64,000 nt of DNA from Myxococcales bacterium UBA1660. Its GTDB lineage: Bacteria; Myxococcota_A; Polyangia; Polyangiales; Houyiibacteriaceae. The notes below the pieces were generated by a model. The model had not been told where the DNA came from and did no database searches. It saw nothing but the letters and a program-made list of their open reading frames with translations. Positions within the stretch are counted from its first letter, which is position 1. Each line of letters starts with the position of its first letter. The stretch spans positions 137,755-201,754 of the forward strand of contig DCLA01000039.1 of NCBI GenBank assembly GCA_002320815.1. The letters run 5' to 3'. The position numbers were made by a program, and so were the translations under genes. Positions 31,902 to 39,984 of the stretch are shown piece by piece.

Positions 31902-32906
31902 TCAGCTCGCCAGGCGGGCCTGGTGGGCGACGGCCTCGTTGAGGCTCTCGATGCCTTCGGCGCCCAGGTCCTGGGGCGTGCTGCGCGGATCCGGGATCCA
32001 CTCCTCGTCGGGACCGTCGACGGGCGGCATGTAGGGCTGGCCGTCGTAGGTCTCGCGCTTGCCCAGGATGAAGGCGCGCCAGATGTAGGCGAGCAGCGAC
32101 TTCTGGTCGAGGTTGGGATGGATGTGGGGCGCGATCTTCTCTGCGTGCGCCTCGGGCGTCAGGCTCCAGTGGAGGCCGGGCTTCTCGTGGTGGATCGTGT
32201 GGAAGCCGTTGTTGTAGGTCCACCAGTTCACGGCCTTGCCCACGAAGTTGCGGGAGTGGTCGTACTCGCTCTCCGCGTCGCAGCCGTCGTGCTGGAGCAC
32301 GTTCATCGTGACGATGCCCCACTGCGCGTAGAGGTGCGGGACGAGCCAGAGCGCGAGGGCCTTCTGCCAATCGAGCACGAAGAGGGCCACGGTCACCACG
32401 GCCAGGGTGGCTCCCTCGAAGGCGAGCTGCCGGAACCACTTGGGGTGCTTCTTGCGCATCGACTTCGAGTACGCCGCGTCCGCGCGCATGATCGAGGGCA
32501 CGCAGCGCAGGAAGAAGAAGAGGACGTTGAGCAGGTTGTAGCGGAAGCGGAGCTTCGTGGTCCGCATCACGTCCCGGCGCGACTGGGTGTGCTTGTGGTG
32601 GCTCAGGTTGTGCCCGGGCACGTAGCTGGAGACCGGGTGCCCATAGGTCAGGCTGAGGATCACCTGCCAGACCTTGTTCAGGCCGCGGCTCTTGAAGATG
32701 GGGCAGTGCACCGCGTTGTGGGTGCTGACCGCGCCCATGAACGACGTCACGCAGATCGCGACGAAGAGCGGGATCACCCAGGCCCACTGGATCTGGGAAC
32801 GGTCGCTCCAGAGGTCGTCGGGGAGCAGGACCCAGAGGGCCGCGGTCATCCCGAAGTAGAGCGCGACGAAGAAGATCGTCCGGAGATCGGCTCGATAGCG
32901 CAACAT
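31902..32906 (-). CDS. membrane fatty acid desaturase
   Basis: The 334-aa protein has four main hydrophobic segments and all three histidine boxes of the di-iron membrane desaturase/hydroxylase family: HNAVH near 63, HNLSHHKH near 95, and HTIHH near 240, with an added HDGCD motif near 210. It introduces double bonds in acyl lipids (position not deducible). ATG 32906 (MLRYRADLR) is preferred to a 13-residue longer form. It is divergent from the YdcF-like gene across 110 bp. Confidence 0.92.
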   Translation of the reverse strand: MLRYRADLRTIFFVALYFGMTAALWVLLPDDLWSDRSQIQWAWVIPLFVAICVTSFMGAVSTHNAVHCPIFKSRGLNKVWQVILSLTYGHPVSSYVPGHNLSHHKHTQSRRDVMRTTKLRFRYNLLNVLFFFLRCVPSIMRADAAYSKSMRKKHPKWFRQLAFEGATLAVVTVALFVLDWQKALALWLVPHLYAQWGIVTMNVLQHDGCDAESEYDHSRNFVGKAVNWWTYNNGFHTIHHEKPGLHWSLTPEAHAEKIAPHIHPNLDQKSLLAYIWRAFILGKRETYDGQPYMPPVDGPDEEWIPDPRSTPQDLGAEGIESLNEAVAHQARLAS

Positions 32907-33016
32907 CGTGGGCTCAGTGCTACCCGGCGGGGGGAGGCGCCGCAAGTCCGTGGCGTGCGCGGACGCCCGGGCGATCGGCCGGTTTTCGCGAGGCGCGAGA
33001 CGCGGTAGAGCGAAGC

Positions 33017-33610
33017 GTGAGGTCGATCTTCTTCGTCGTGTTCGGATGGGTCACGGGCTGCGCCCACACGATGAACCTGCCGCCTCCGAGCGAAGCCGAG
33101 GCCATCGTGGTCCTCGGAAACCGGCCCCCGGTGGACGAGAGCGGCCAGGTCCGGCCCGAGCTGCGGGCGCGGGTCGAGGCCGGTGTCCAGGCGTATCGGC
33201 GGGGCCTGGCGCCGCTGATGGTGATGACCGGTGGACCCGCCCCGAGCGGTCACGTCGAGGCCGAGGTGATGAAGGCGCTCGCCGTGGAGCTGGGGGTCCC
33301 GGCGTCGGCCATCCGGGTCGAGGGTCGGTCCCGGGACACCATCGAGAACGCGCGCTTCACCGTGGAGCTCCTCTGCGACGGCCGCCCGGAGCCCTGTCGT
33401 CCCTCGGTGATCGTGGTCAGCACCCGGCACCATCTCGAGCGGGCCCAGCGCCTCTTCGAGTGTGCCGGCGCGCACGTGCAGCTCGTTCCCTCGGCGCTCG
33501 AGGTCACCGGGGCCCACCGGATGCGGGAAGGATTCGTGCGCCTGTACTACGGCTTCGTGGACTCGTGTGAGCGCGCGCGGACCGCCCATTCCCCCGAGCC
33601 CACCCCGTGA
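33017..33610 (+). CDS. YdcF/ElyC-like (DUF218) protein
   Basis: The 197-aa protein starts with a short lipoprotein-like signal (MRSIFFVVFGWVTGC, GTG start). DUF218 features: AEAIVVLGNRPPVDE, RVEAGVQAYRRGLAPLMVMTGG, EGRSRDTIENARFT and VIVVSTRHHLERAQRLF. Relatives act in envelope-polymer metabolism (ElyC) or bind nucleotides (YdcF); the specific role is unknown. No membrane helices beyond the signal. Confidence 0.87.
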   Translation: MRSIFFVVFGWVTGCAHTMNLPPPSEAEAIVVLGNRPPVDESGQVRPELRARVEAGVQAYRRGLAPLMVMTGGPAPSGHVEAEVMKALAVELGVPASAIRVEGRSRDTIENARFTVELLCDGRPEPCRPSVIVVSTRHHLERAQRLFECAGAHVQLVPSALEVTGAHRMREGFVRLYYGFVDSCERARTAHSPEPTP

Positions 33611-33671
33611 CGAAACGCAGATGGGAAGCCGAAGTCCCCACCCGCGCGATTTCCCACTATTCTTCGCGGCG

Positions 33672-36600
33672 ATGACGCTTCGCCTTCGCACGTGGCTCCC
33701 CGCCATCGCGCTCTTGGTCGCCTGTGAGACCGGCGGCTTGCCCGAGGGGTGGCGGGCCACTCCGGCCGGGGACGGCCCGCGGGTGACCTGGGACCTCGAC
33801 CACGAGCCGCTCCCGGACCTGCCGCTCCCCAACGACTTCGCGACCTACCCGGACCCGAGCACGCCCACGGGGCGCCGCTTGAACGTGTCCGAGGTCGCCG
33901 CCACGGCCTTCGAGGCGCACACCCGGCGAGGCTTCGACACCCTGGACGGCTGGGGTACCTACGCGCCGATCTCCGTGCCCTTCGAGGAGCCGATCGACAC
34001 CCGCGACCTCGTGGCGCGCCAGGGCGGCGACTCGTCCGTCTTCTCCACCGAGAGCTTCCAGCAGCACGCCATCTACCTGATCGACCTGGAGACCGGCGAG
34101 CCGATGCCGCTGGACGTCAACTCCGGGAACTTCCCCTACGTCGTCGATAACCCGAACGCCTACTTCCGCAACGACCCGCGGGCCGGCGAGTCCAACCTCT
34201 TCCTGGAGACCGTCGACGAAGACCTCGACGGCGACGGCGAGATGGATCCCTTCGAGGACACCGACTTCGACGGCGTCCTCGACGAACCGGCCACCTTCGA
34301 TGGCACCGCCGACGATCCTCTGGACACCGTCGACGAGATGACCTGGTTCTATGAGCGGGAGACCAACACGCTGGTGCTCCGCCCCATCCTGCCCCTCCGC
34401 CCGGCGCGGACCTACGCCGTGGTCCTCACGGACCGGCTCGTGGGCACCGACGGGCAGCCGGTGCGCTCGCCCTTCCCCGACGTGCACCACATCGGCCAGA
34501 AGGACGCCCTCGAGCCGCTCGAGGCGCACCTGGCGGACCACCCGGAGATCTACGGCGACCTCGCGACCCGCGGCTGGGATGGCGTCGCCTTCGCGTTCAC
34601 CTTCACCACGCAGAGCGTGTACCGGGACATCGACGCGCTGCGAGCCGGCCTCTACGGCGAGGGCTCGCTGGGCTGGATGGCCGACGACTTCCCCATCTCC
34701 TACGCGCCCGTCGCCATGCGCGGTCCGGCGGGCTGCACCGACGGCATCGAGAACATCTACATCGCGCCCCAGGAGGAGTTCGTCGCGGCCCTCCGGCCGG
34801 TCGTCGGGACGATTCTGGGGACCACCGACGAGGCGAAGGTCGAGCGACTCCTGGCGACCTACGAGAGCCTCAGCCACGTCGCCGTCATCGTCTTCGACTC
34901 GCCCTTCCTCATGGGCGATCCCTCGACCACCGGCCTCGAGGACCAGTTCCACGTGGACGTCGGCGCCGGTGAGGCCGAGGTGAGCCGGGAGACGCTCACC
35001 ATGACCCTCTTCATCCCGAAGGAGACCGAGACCGCGCGCCAGCCCTTCGACCTCGCGTTCTACGTGCACGGCTACGGCAGCGCGAGCGCCGAGCCTCTGC
35101 CCTTCGTCGGCTACATGCTCCAGCACGGCGTCGCCGCGGCGACCCTGAACGCCGAAGGCCACGGCGTCCCGCTGAACGACAGCCTCTTCGACATCGTCGA
35201 GACCCTCTTCAGCGGCGAGTGCCTCCGGCCCGCTGCGCGCGCGATCCTGGCGGGCCGGGCGGAGGACCTCAACGGCGACGGGACGCCCGACAGCGGCGGA
35301 GACTTCTGGACCTCGTACGTGTTCCACACCCGGGACTCCGTGCGGCAGACCGCCGTGGACCACATGCGCGCGATTCAGATCCTGCGCTCCTTCACCGGTC
35401 GCGCCGCCGGTCCGGCGGTCTTCCCCAACAGCCCCATCGTCTTCGACGGGGACACCGGGGACCGCTCGGTCGCCTACGACGGGGGCGCCATCAGTGGCGC
35501 CGACGACATTGCGGGCGACCTCGACGGCAATGGGGTGCCCGACCTCGGCGGCGACACCGCGGAGATCTTCTTCGCGGGTGGATCCCTGGGCGGGATCGTC
35601 ACCGGCATCGTCGGTGGCGCCGAGCCCGAGATCCGAGTGGCTGCGCCCATCGTGGGCGCGGGTGGGTTGACCGACGTCGCCGCGCGCACCGAGCTCGGGT
35701 CCGTCCTCCGCGCCATGCACCTGCGCGCCATGGGACCGATGATCATGGCCGAGCCGGCCGCGGCGCGGGGCGACTCCACCCAGTGCGACGGGGGGCAGGT
35801 GAGCGTCTACATCCTGTCGACCGACGTCACCTCGCGCTCCGAGATCGAGATCGCGTGCGTCGACGGCGAGCTCCTGGATGGCGATGACGTCCTGACCGTC
35901 TTCAACGCAAAGAATGGAGAGCTCCGCTGCGGCGGCGCCGTCGGGGGCGAGGCGGGCCGCTATCGGGTTCCTTTCCCGGCCGACGCGGACGACCGGCTCT
36001 ACGTCGAGATCTACCAGGACGCCGGAGGCGACATCGACTACGGGGATTGCCGCTTCGGGAGCGAGCGGACCCCGGTCCGGTTGATCGACGCCTTCGAGAT
36101 CGAGGGGGCCTCGTTCCAGGAGACCGAGTGGGCGGTGGGCGATCCCCTCGTGAGCCCGACCATGGGCCTGGGCCACGACCGGCAGACCCCGGAGCTACGG
36201 CGGACCCTCGCGCTGGCCCAGGCGGGTCTCGATGCGGGTGACCCGATCAACTACGCGCGGCGCGTCTTCCTGGAGCCCATCGACCGGCCCGTGAACCTGC
36301 TCGTCGCCAACGCCGTCGGCGATCAGTGGGTGCCGCTGAGCGCGGGGAACGCCTTCGCTCGCGCCGCCGGTGTGCTCGCCTTCTTGCCGGCCGACGCGCC
36401 GGACTCGCTTGCCGATTGGCGGGCGCCGGCGGACTTCGGCGAGCGCTACCCCGGCTTCGCGTCACCGAACGACCTGCTCATCGGATGGCACGTATTGGAG
36501 GGCGTCGACCGCCTCGAGCGTCACCCCGCCGAGGGCCTGCCGCCACATTTCCTGGTGGACCTCGACGACCTCGCCGAGGGCGCGTACCGGTTCCAGCCCA

Positions 36601-36974
36601 GTGGCGCGCACCAGAGCATCGAGGCCGACGCCGTGGGGTACTACCGCCCGCTGGGCGACGACCCCCTACGCTGGGTCCGCCGCAGTCGCGCCATGCCGCC
36701 GGGCGGCGACCCCGACGTCTGGGACCCGCGGGCGGGAGAGGACATCTCGGGTCTGATCAACCACTTCGTCGTCCCGAACGGAGTCCATGGCTTCGACGAG
36801 GTCGTCTACGACGGCGACCTGCCGTGGGACCCGGTGCAGTACCTGATCAACCTGGTGGCCCGGTATGGCGCCACGCGCGGTCAGGACCTCTACTACCACT
36901 CCCACCCCGACGACCACACCTGCCTCGAAGACAGCAGCTGCGCCTTCTTCGACCAGGCCCCCAACCCCGACTGA
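33672..36974 (+). CDS. very large lipase/hydrolase-like lipoprotein
   Basis: The 1,100-aa protein starts MTLRLRTWLPAIALLVAC with Cys18 as the likely lipidation site. About 40-320 are beta-rich, including an Ig/SbsA-like segment (LVLRPILPLRPARTYAVVLTDRL) and an acidic DxDGDG calcium-loop motif (DLDGDGEMDPFEDTDFDG). A hydrolase core follows: YVHGYGSASAEPLPFVGYML (oxyanion region), GGSLGG nucleophile elbow (Ser near 640), and a late VPNGVHGFDEV supplying the His. Similar multi-domain proteins are annotated as virulence-factor-type lipases in Myxococcota. It is the largest gene of the middle region and stands alone. ATG 33672 was chosen by the signal peptide; the frame is open further upstream. 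Substrate unknown. Confidence 0.82.
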   Translation: MTLRLRTWLPAIALLVACETGGLPEGWRATPAGDGPRVTWDLDHEPLPDLPLPNDFATYPDPSTPTGRRLNVSEVAATAFEAHTRRGFDTLDGWGTYAPISVPFEEPIDTRDLVARQGGDSSVFSTESFQQHAIYLIDLETGEPMPLDVNSGNFPYVVDNPNAYFRNDPRAGESNLFLETVDEDLDGDGEMDPFEDTDFDGVLDEPATFDGTADDPLDTVDEMTWFYERETNTLVLRPILPLRPARTYAVVLTDRLVGTDGQPVRSPFPDVHHIGQKDALEPLEAHLADHPEIYGDLATRGWDGVAFAFTFTTQSVYRDIDALRAGLYGEGSLGWMADDFPISYAPVAMRGPAGCTDGIENIYIAPQEEFVAALRPVVGTILGTTDEAKVERLLATYESLSHVAVIVFDSPFLMGDPSTTGLEDQFHVDVGAGEAEVSRETLTMTLFIPKETETARQPFDLAFYVHGYGSASAEPLPFVGYMLQHGVAAATLNAEGHGVPLNDSLFDIVETLFSGECLRPAARAILAGRAEDLNGDGTPDSGGDFWTSYVFHTRDSVRQTAVDHMRAIQILRSFTGRAAGPAVFPNSPIVFDGDTGDRSVAYDGGAISGADDIAGDLDGNGVPDLGGDTAEIFFAGGSLGGIVTGIVGGAEPEIRVAAPIVGAGGLTDVAARTELGSVLRAMHLRAMGPMIMAEPAAARGDSTQCDGGQVSVYILSTDVTSRSEIEIACVDGELLDGDDVLTVFNAKNGELRCGGAVGGEAGRYRVPFPADADDRLYVEIYQDAGGDIDYGDCRFGSERTPVRLIDAFEIEGASFQETEWAVGDPLVSPTMGLGHDRQTPELRRTLALAQAGLDAGDPINYARRVFLEPIDRPVNLLVANAVGDQWVPLSAGNAFARAAGVLAFLPADAPDSLADWRAPADFGERYPGFASPNDLLIGWHVLEGVDRLERHPAEGLPPHFLVDLDDLAEGAYRFQPSGAHQSIEADAVGYYRPLGDDPLRWVRRSRAMPPGGDPDVWDPRAGEDISGLINHFVVPNGVHGFDEVVYDGDLPWDPVQYLINLVARYGATRGQDLYYHSHPDDHTCLEDSSCAFFDQAPNPD

Positions 36975-37072
36975 CCCCCGCCGCCCCGTCCCGGGCAATC
37001 CGTTTTCTGTTGAGCAATCGTTCACAGACGCTTGCGGCGAGAAGATTCCCCCGGAGAGTTCCTGGCTCGAGG

Positions 37073-37113
37073 GGGTGGCGGCCGCCGGCGGATCGGCCAC
37101 CATTCCGCCACCC
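37073..37113. repeat. inverted repeat upstream of the transposase gene
   Basis: GGGTGGCGG (37073) and CCGCCACCC (37105) are perfect 9-bp arms with a 23-nt GC-rich loop that itself folds. RAYT-type transposases act on REP-like palindromes near their own gene, so this is the first candidate; other copies were not sought systematically. Confidence 0.4.
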
Positions 37114-37125
37114 TTCTCGACTCGG

Positions 37126-37152
37126 CCCGGGATAAAACCCAATGTTTCCGGG
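37126..37152. repeat. second imperfect hairpin before the transposase gene
   Basis: CCCGG and CCGGG flank an inner AAAC/GTTT pair, giving a bulged hairpin directly before the coding region. It may be regulatory or part of the REP-like structure. Confidence 0.3.
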
Positions 37153-37177
37153 ACGAATTGCTGACAACGGACCCGGT

Positions 37178-38473
37178 ATGGATCTTGGACTCCGCGTGGC
37201 CGTGCCCCGGCCCCGGCCAATCGTCCAAGGCGCGACCGTCTCGGTGTGTCGCCGCACCGCCTTTCGGAAGGCGTTCTTCGCGCCATGGCACCCCATGGTC
37301 CGTGAACTCTGGCTCTACTCGCTAGCCGATGCGGCACGCGTCACCGGCGCCGCGGTGCACATGGCGACGTTGATGCCCACCCACCTGCATACGGACGTCA
37401 CCCCACGCGAGGCCAACCTCCCCAAGTTCACCAACGCGCTCCACTCATCCCTCGGAAAGGGGATCAGGAAGCTGCTCGAGCTCGACGGCTTCGACGTCCC
37501 GCGTGACATCTTCGACGGTCGCCAGCCCCATCACCTGTATCTTCTCGATGCAGGCGCGCAGATCAGCCAGTTCATCTACGACTACGTCAATCCGACTGCT
37601 GCGGGGCTCGTCACTCACCCGAGCCATATGCCTGGCCAGGTCATCGACTTCGGTCTCTGGGGATCGGAAGGACTCGTCATCCCAAGACCTTCGATCCTCG
37701 ATCGTCGGCGCCCGAGCGAGTTGTGTCTGCGGCTGGAGCCTTCGCCCCGAGTCATGGAGGCCTTCGACGGAGATATCGAGACGGCCGTCTTTCATCATCG
37801 CAAGCTCGCCCGAGTCGCGATACGCGAGGTCCGCGCGGTGCATGGTCGGCCTGCTCTCGGCGCGGAGAAGCTGAAGCGGCTCAACCCCTATGACGAGCCG
37901 AGAAGCTCGCCCGAACCTCGCGGTGGCCGGGTGCCCACCTATCGACTCGGCGCCAGTGGGATGGTGCGTCGGAAGGTGGCCGAGACCGTACGCCTCGAGT
38001 TGCAGGGCTTCGCCGAAGGACATGAGAAGAGCAGGCGAGCACGTCGAGCCGGCGACCTCTCGGCCCCGTTCCCATACGGCACCTACGCGATGCGCGTGTC
38101 CCATGACGCACCGCTGGACGCGCCTCTGGACGGGGCGATCCTCATCAAGCCGGGTCCCCTGTTCGGTTATCCGAGCGATCTCTCCAGCGACGAGGAGAGA
38201 GAGCGACTGCGGGTGCAGTTGCTCAGCGAGGTCAGCGACGCATTCGGAGCGGAAGCCTCCGAAATCGCCGAAGACGAGCAGATGCACTTCGCCTCGCCTC
38301 GGGACCGGCAGCGCCCAACGGACGAGGACGAGCAGCGGCCCGACCCCGTGGTCCAGAACCTGAGCCAGCCTCGAGGCTATGCAAAGGTCCAACCGCGCCG
38401 CGTGGTGACCCGGCGTCGGCGGCGCCGCCGGCGCCGCCGACGCCGGCGAAACTCGGACCCACCTCGGGACTGA
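37178..38473 (+). CDS. Y1/RAYT-type (REP-associated tyrosine) transposase
   Basis: The 431-aa protein begins with a segment typical of this family (RPIVQGATVSVCRRTAFRKAFF). The HUH-type metal motif is MPTHLH (near 70), followed by the tyrosine helix YDYVNPTAAGLV. These match single-strand DNA Y1 transposases that are domesticated or act on REP elements. The N-terminal half is the enzyme; 200-400 is a family-specific extension. The extreme C terminus encodes 15 or so arginines from a GGC/GCC-rich triplet run (38409-38448). ATG 37178 is used; 37142 is possible. Codon use looks less GC-rich than its neighbours. There are no obvious terminal repeats or target duplication, so an IS cannot be delimited. 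Confidence 0.8.
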   Translation: MDLGLRVAVPRPRPIVQGATVSVCRRTAFRKAFFAPWHPMVRELWLYSLADAARVTGAAVHMATLMPTHLHTDVTPREANLPKFTNALHSSLGKGIRKLLELDGFDVPRDIFDGRQPHHLYLLDAGAQISQFIYDYVNPTAAGLVTHPSHMPGQVIDFGLWGSEGLVIPRPSILDRRRPSELCLRLEPSPRVMEAFDGDIETAVFHHRKLARVAIREVRAVHGRPALGAEKLKRLNPYDEPRSSPEPRGGRVPTYRLGASGMVRRKVAETVRLELQGFAEGHEKSRRARRAGDLSAPFPYGTYAMRVSHDAPLDAPLDGAILIKPGPLFGYPSDLSSDEERERLRVQLLSEVSDAFGAEASEIAEDEQMHFASPRDRQRPTDEDEQRPDPVVQNLSQPRGYAKVQPRRVVTRRRRRRRRRRRRRNSDPPRD

Positions 38474-38694
38474 CAGCCGCGGAGCGACCAGCGAACATCG
38501 GACGGCCCGGTGACCGCACACCTGCGCCAACATACAGAACGCCGCCGCCGCCATTCTGCCGACAGCAGAAGATCACCGCGTGGCTTCATGTCGCCTCGAC
38601 GGCGGTGAGCGCCACGAACCTGGGATGCGCCCCAGGAACGAGTCAGCCGCCGCAGCGACGCCTCGAAGGCGCACAGTGCCCCGCACTGGGAAAG

Positions 38695-39942
38695 TCAGGG
38701 GGTGGTCAGGACGTCTTCGATGTCGCGGGTTCGTAGGCCCACGAGGAATAGGATGCGGTCGAGCCCCCCCTTGTCGACGCTGGTGTCGGCGGCTTCCTTG
38801 AGCTTTGCTTTGGCGTGGAAAGCGATGCCCAGGCCCGCTCGCTCCAGCATGCCCATGTCGTTCGCACCATCGCCTACGGCGATGGTCTGCTCGAGGTCGA
38901 TGCCTTCGCGCTGGGCAATGGCATCGAGGAGGTCCGCCTTGCGCTGCGGGGTGACGATGGGCTCCTTGACGCGGCCCGTGAGCTTGCCGTCCTCCACTTC
39001 GAGGACGTTGGCATACGCGTAGTCGAGGCCCAGCTGCTCCTTGAGGGCGTTGGCCGCGAAGGTGAAACCCCCGCTCAAGACGGCGGTCTTGTAGCCGAGC
39101 TTCTTGAGCACCCGGAGCATCCGCGGCACGCCCTCGGTGATGGGCAGGTTCGCGGCGAGCTGGAGCACGTCCGCGTAGGGCATGCCCTCCAAGAGCTTCA
39201 CGCGCTCTTTGAGGCTGGCCTCGTAGTCGAGCTCGCCGGCCATGGCTCGGGCCGTGATCTCGGAGACGCGGTCGACGACGCCATGAACGCGGGCGAGCTC
39301 GTCGATGACCTCCATCCGGATGAGCGTCGAGTCCATGTCGAACACGACCATCCGCTTCGCGCGCCGGGTGAGGCCCTCGCGCTGGACGGCGACGTCGATG
39401 TCGCGACCCTTGGTGGCTTCGATCAGGGCGCGACGGAGCGCCCGCCCGTCCTGCTCCGGGTCCTCGCCGACCGGCAGCGAGAGCACGACCTCGAGGCTGC
39501 TCAGCTCTCCGCTGCTCAACCGCTGGATGGTCTCGATGTTCGCCTCGGCCTTCGCCAGGACGTCAGCCAGCCGGCACACCCCGGCGGCGTCGAGGCCATC
39601 GCCGATGGCGGTCACGGCGAAACGCGCGCTCGCGGCGGGAGGGATCTGGGTGACGCCCTCGCGGTTCTCCAGCACCCGGAAGCTGAGGTCGAGCCCCATT
39701 CGCTTCGCGGTGAAGAGGAGGTCCTTGAGCGCGGACTCGCCCTTGGACACGCCGGGCTCGAAGCCGACGAGCAGGCACAGGGTCAGCTGTCCCTGGAGGA
39801 CGACCTGTTCGATGTCGAGGAGCTTGGCCTCCCTCTCCGCGAGCACCCCCGCCATGGCGGCGGTGATTCCGGGGTGGTCGGGACCGGTCACGGTCACGAG
39901 CACGCGCTGCGGGTGGGTGGCGAGATCCTCGAGGTCGACCAT
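38695..39942 (-). CDS. serB: phosphoserine phosphatase with two ACT domains
   Basis: The 415-aa protein has tandem ACT-like domains (about 10-85 and 100-175; RVLVTVTGPDHPGITAAMAG) and a HAD phosphatase domain (about 190-415). HAD motifs: nucleophile DMDSTL, SGGFTFAA, and VGDGANDM. It hydrolyses O-phosphoserine in the last step of serine synthesis; the ACT domains may bind serine. Length and order match the long SerB form of mycobacteria and many proteobacteria. It is the last gene of a leftward run with the HEAT-repeat and vWA genes (42 bp gap). Confidence 0.96.
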   Translation of the reverse strand: MVDLEDLATHPQRVLVTVTGPDHPGITAAMAGVLAEREAKLLDIEQVVLQGQLTLCLLVGFEPGVSKGESALKDLLFTAKRMGLDLSFRVLENREGVTQIPPAASARFAVTAIGDGLDAAGVCRLADVLAKAEANIETIQRLSSGELSSLEVVLSLPVGEDPEQDGRALRRALIEATKGRDIDVAVQREGLTRRAKRMVVFDMDSTLIRMEVIDELARVHGVVDRVSEITARAMAGELDYEASLKERVKLLEGMPYADVLQLAANLPITEGVPRMLRVLKKLGYKTAVLSGGFTFAANALKEQLGLDYAYANVLEVEDGKLTGRVKEPIVTPQRKADLLDAIAQREGIDLEQTIAVGDGANDMGMLERAGLGIAFHAKAKLKEAADTSVDKGGLDRILFLVGLRTRDIEDVLTTP

Positions 39943-39984
39943 CGGCCGGTCATAGCACCCGGCCCCGTGAATCGCACCCCCGAC

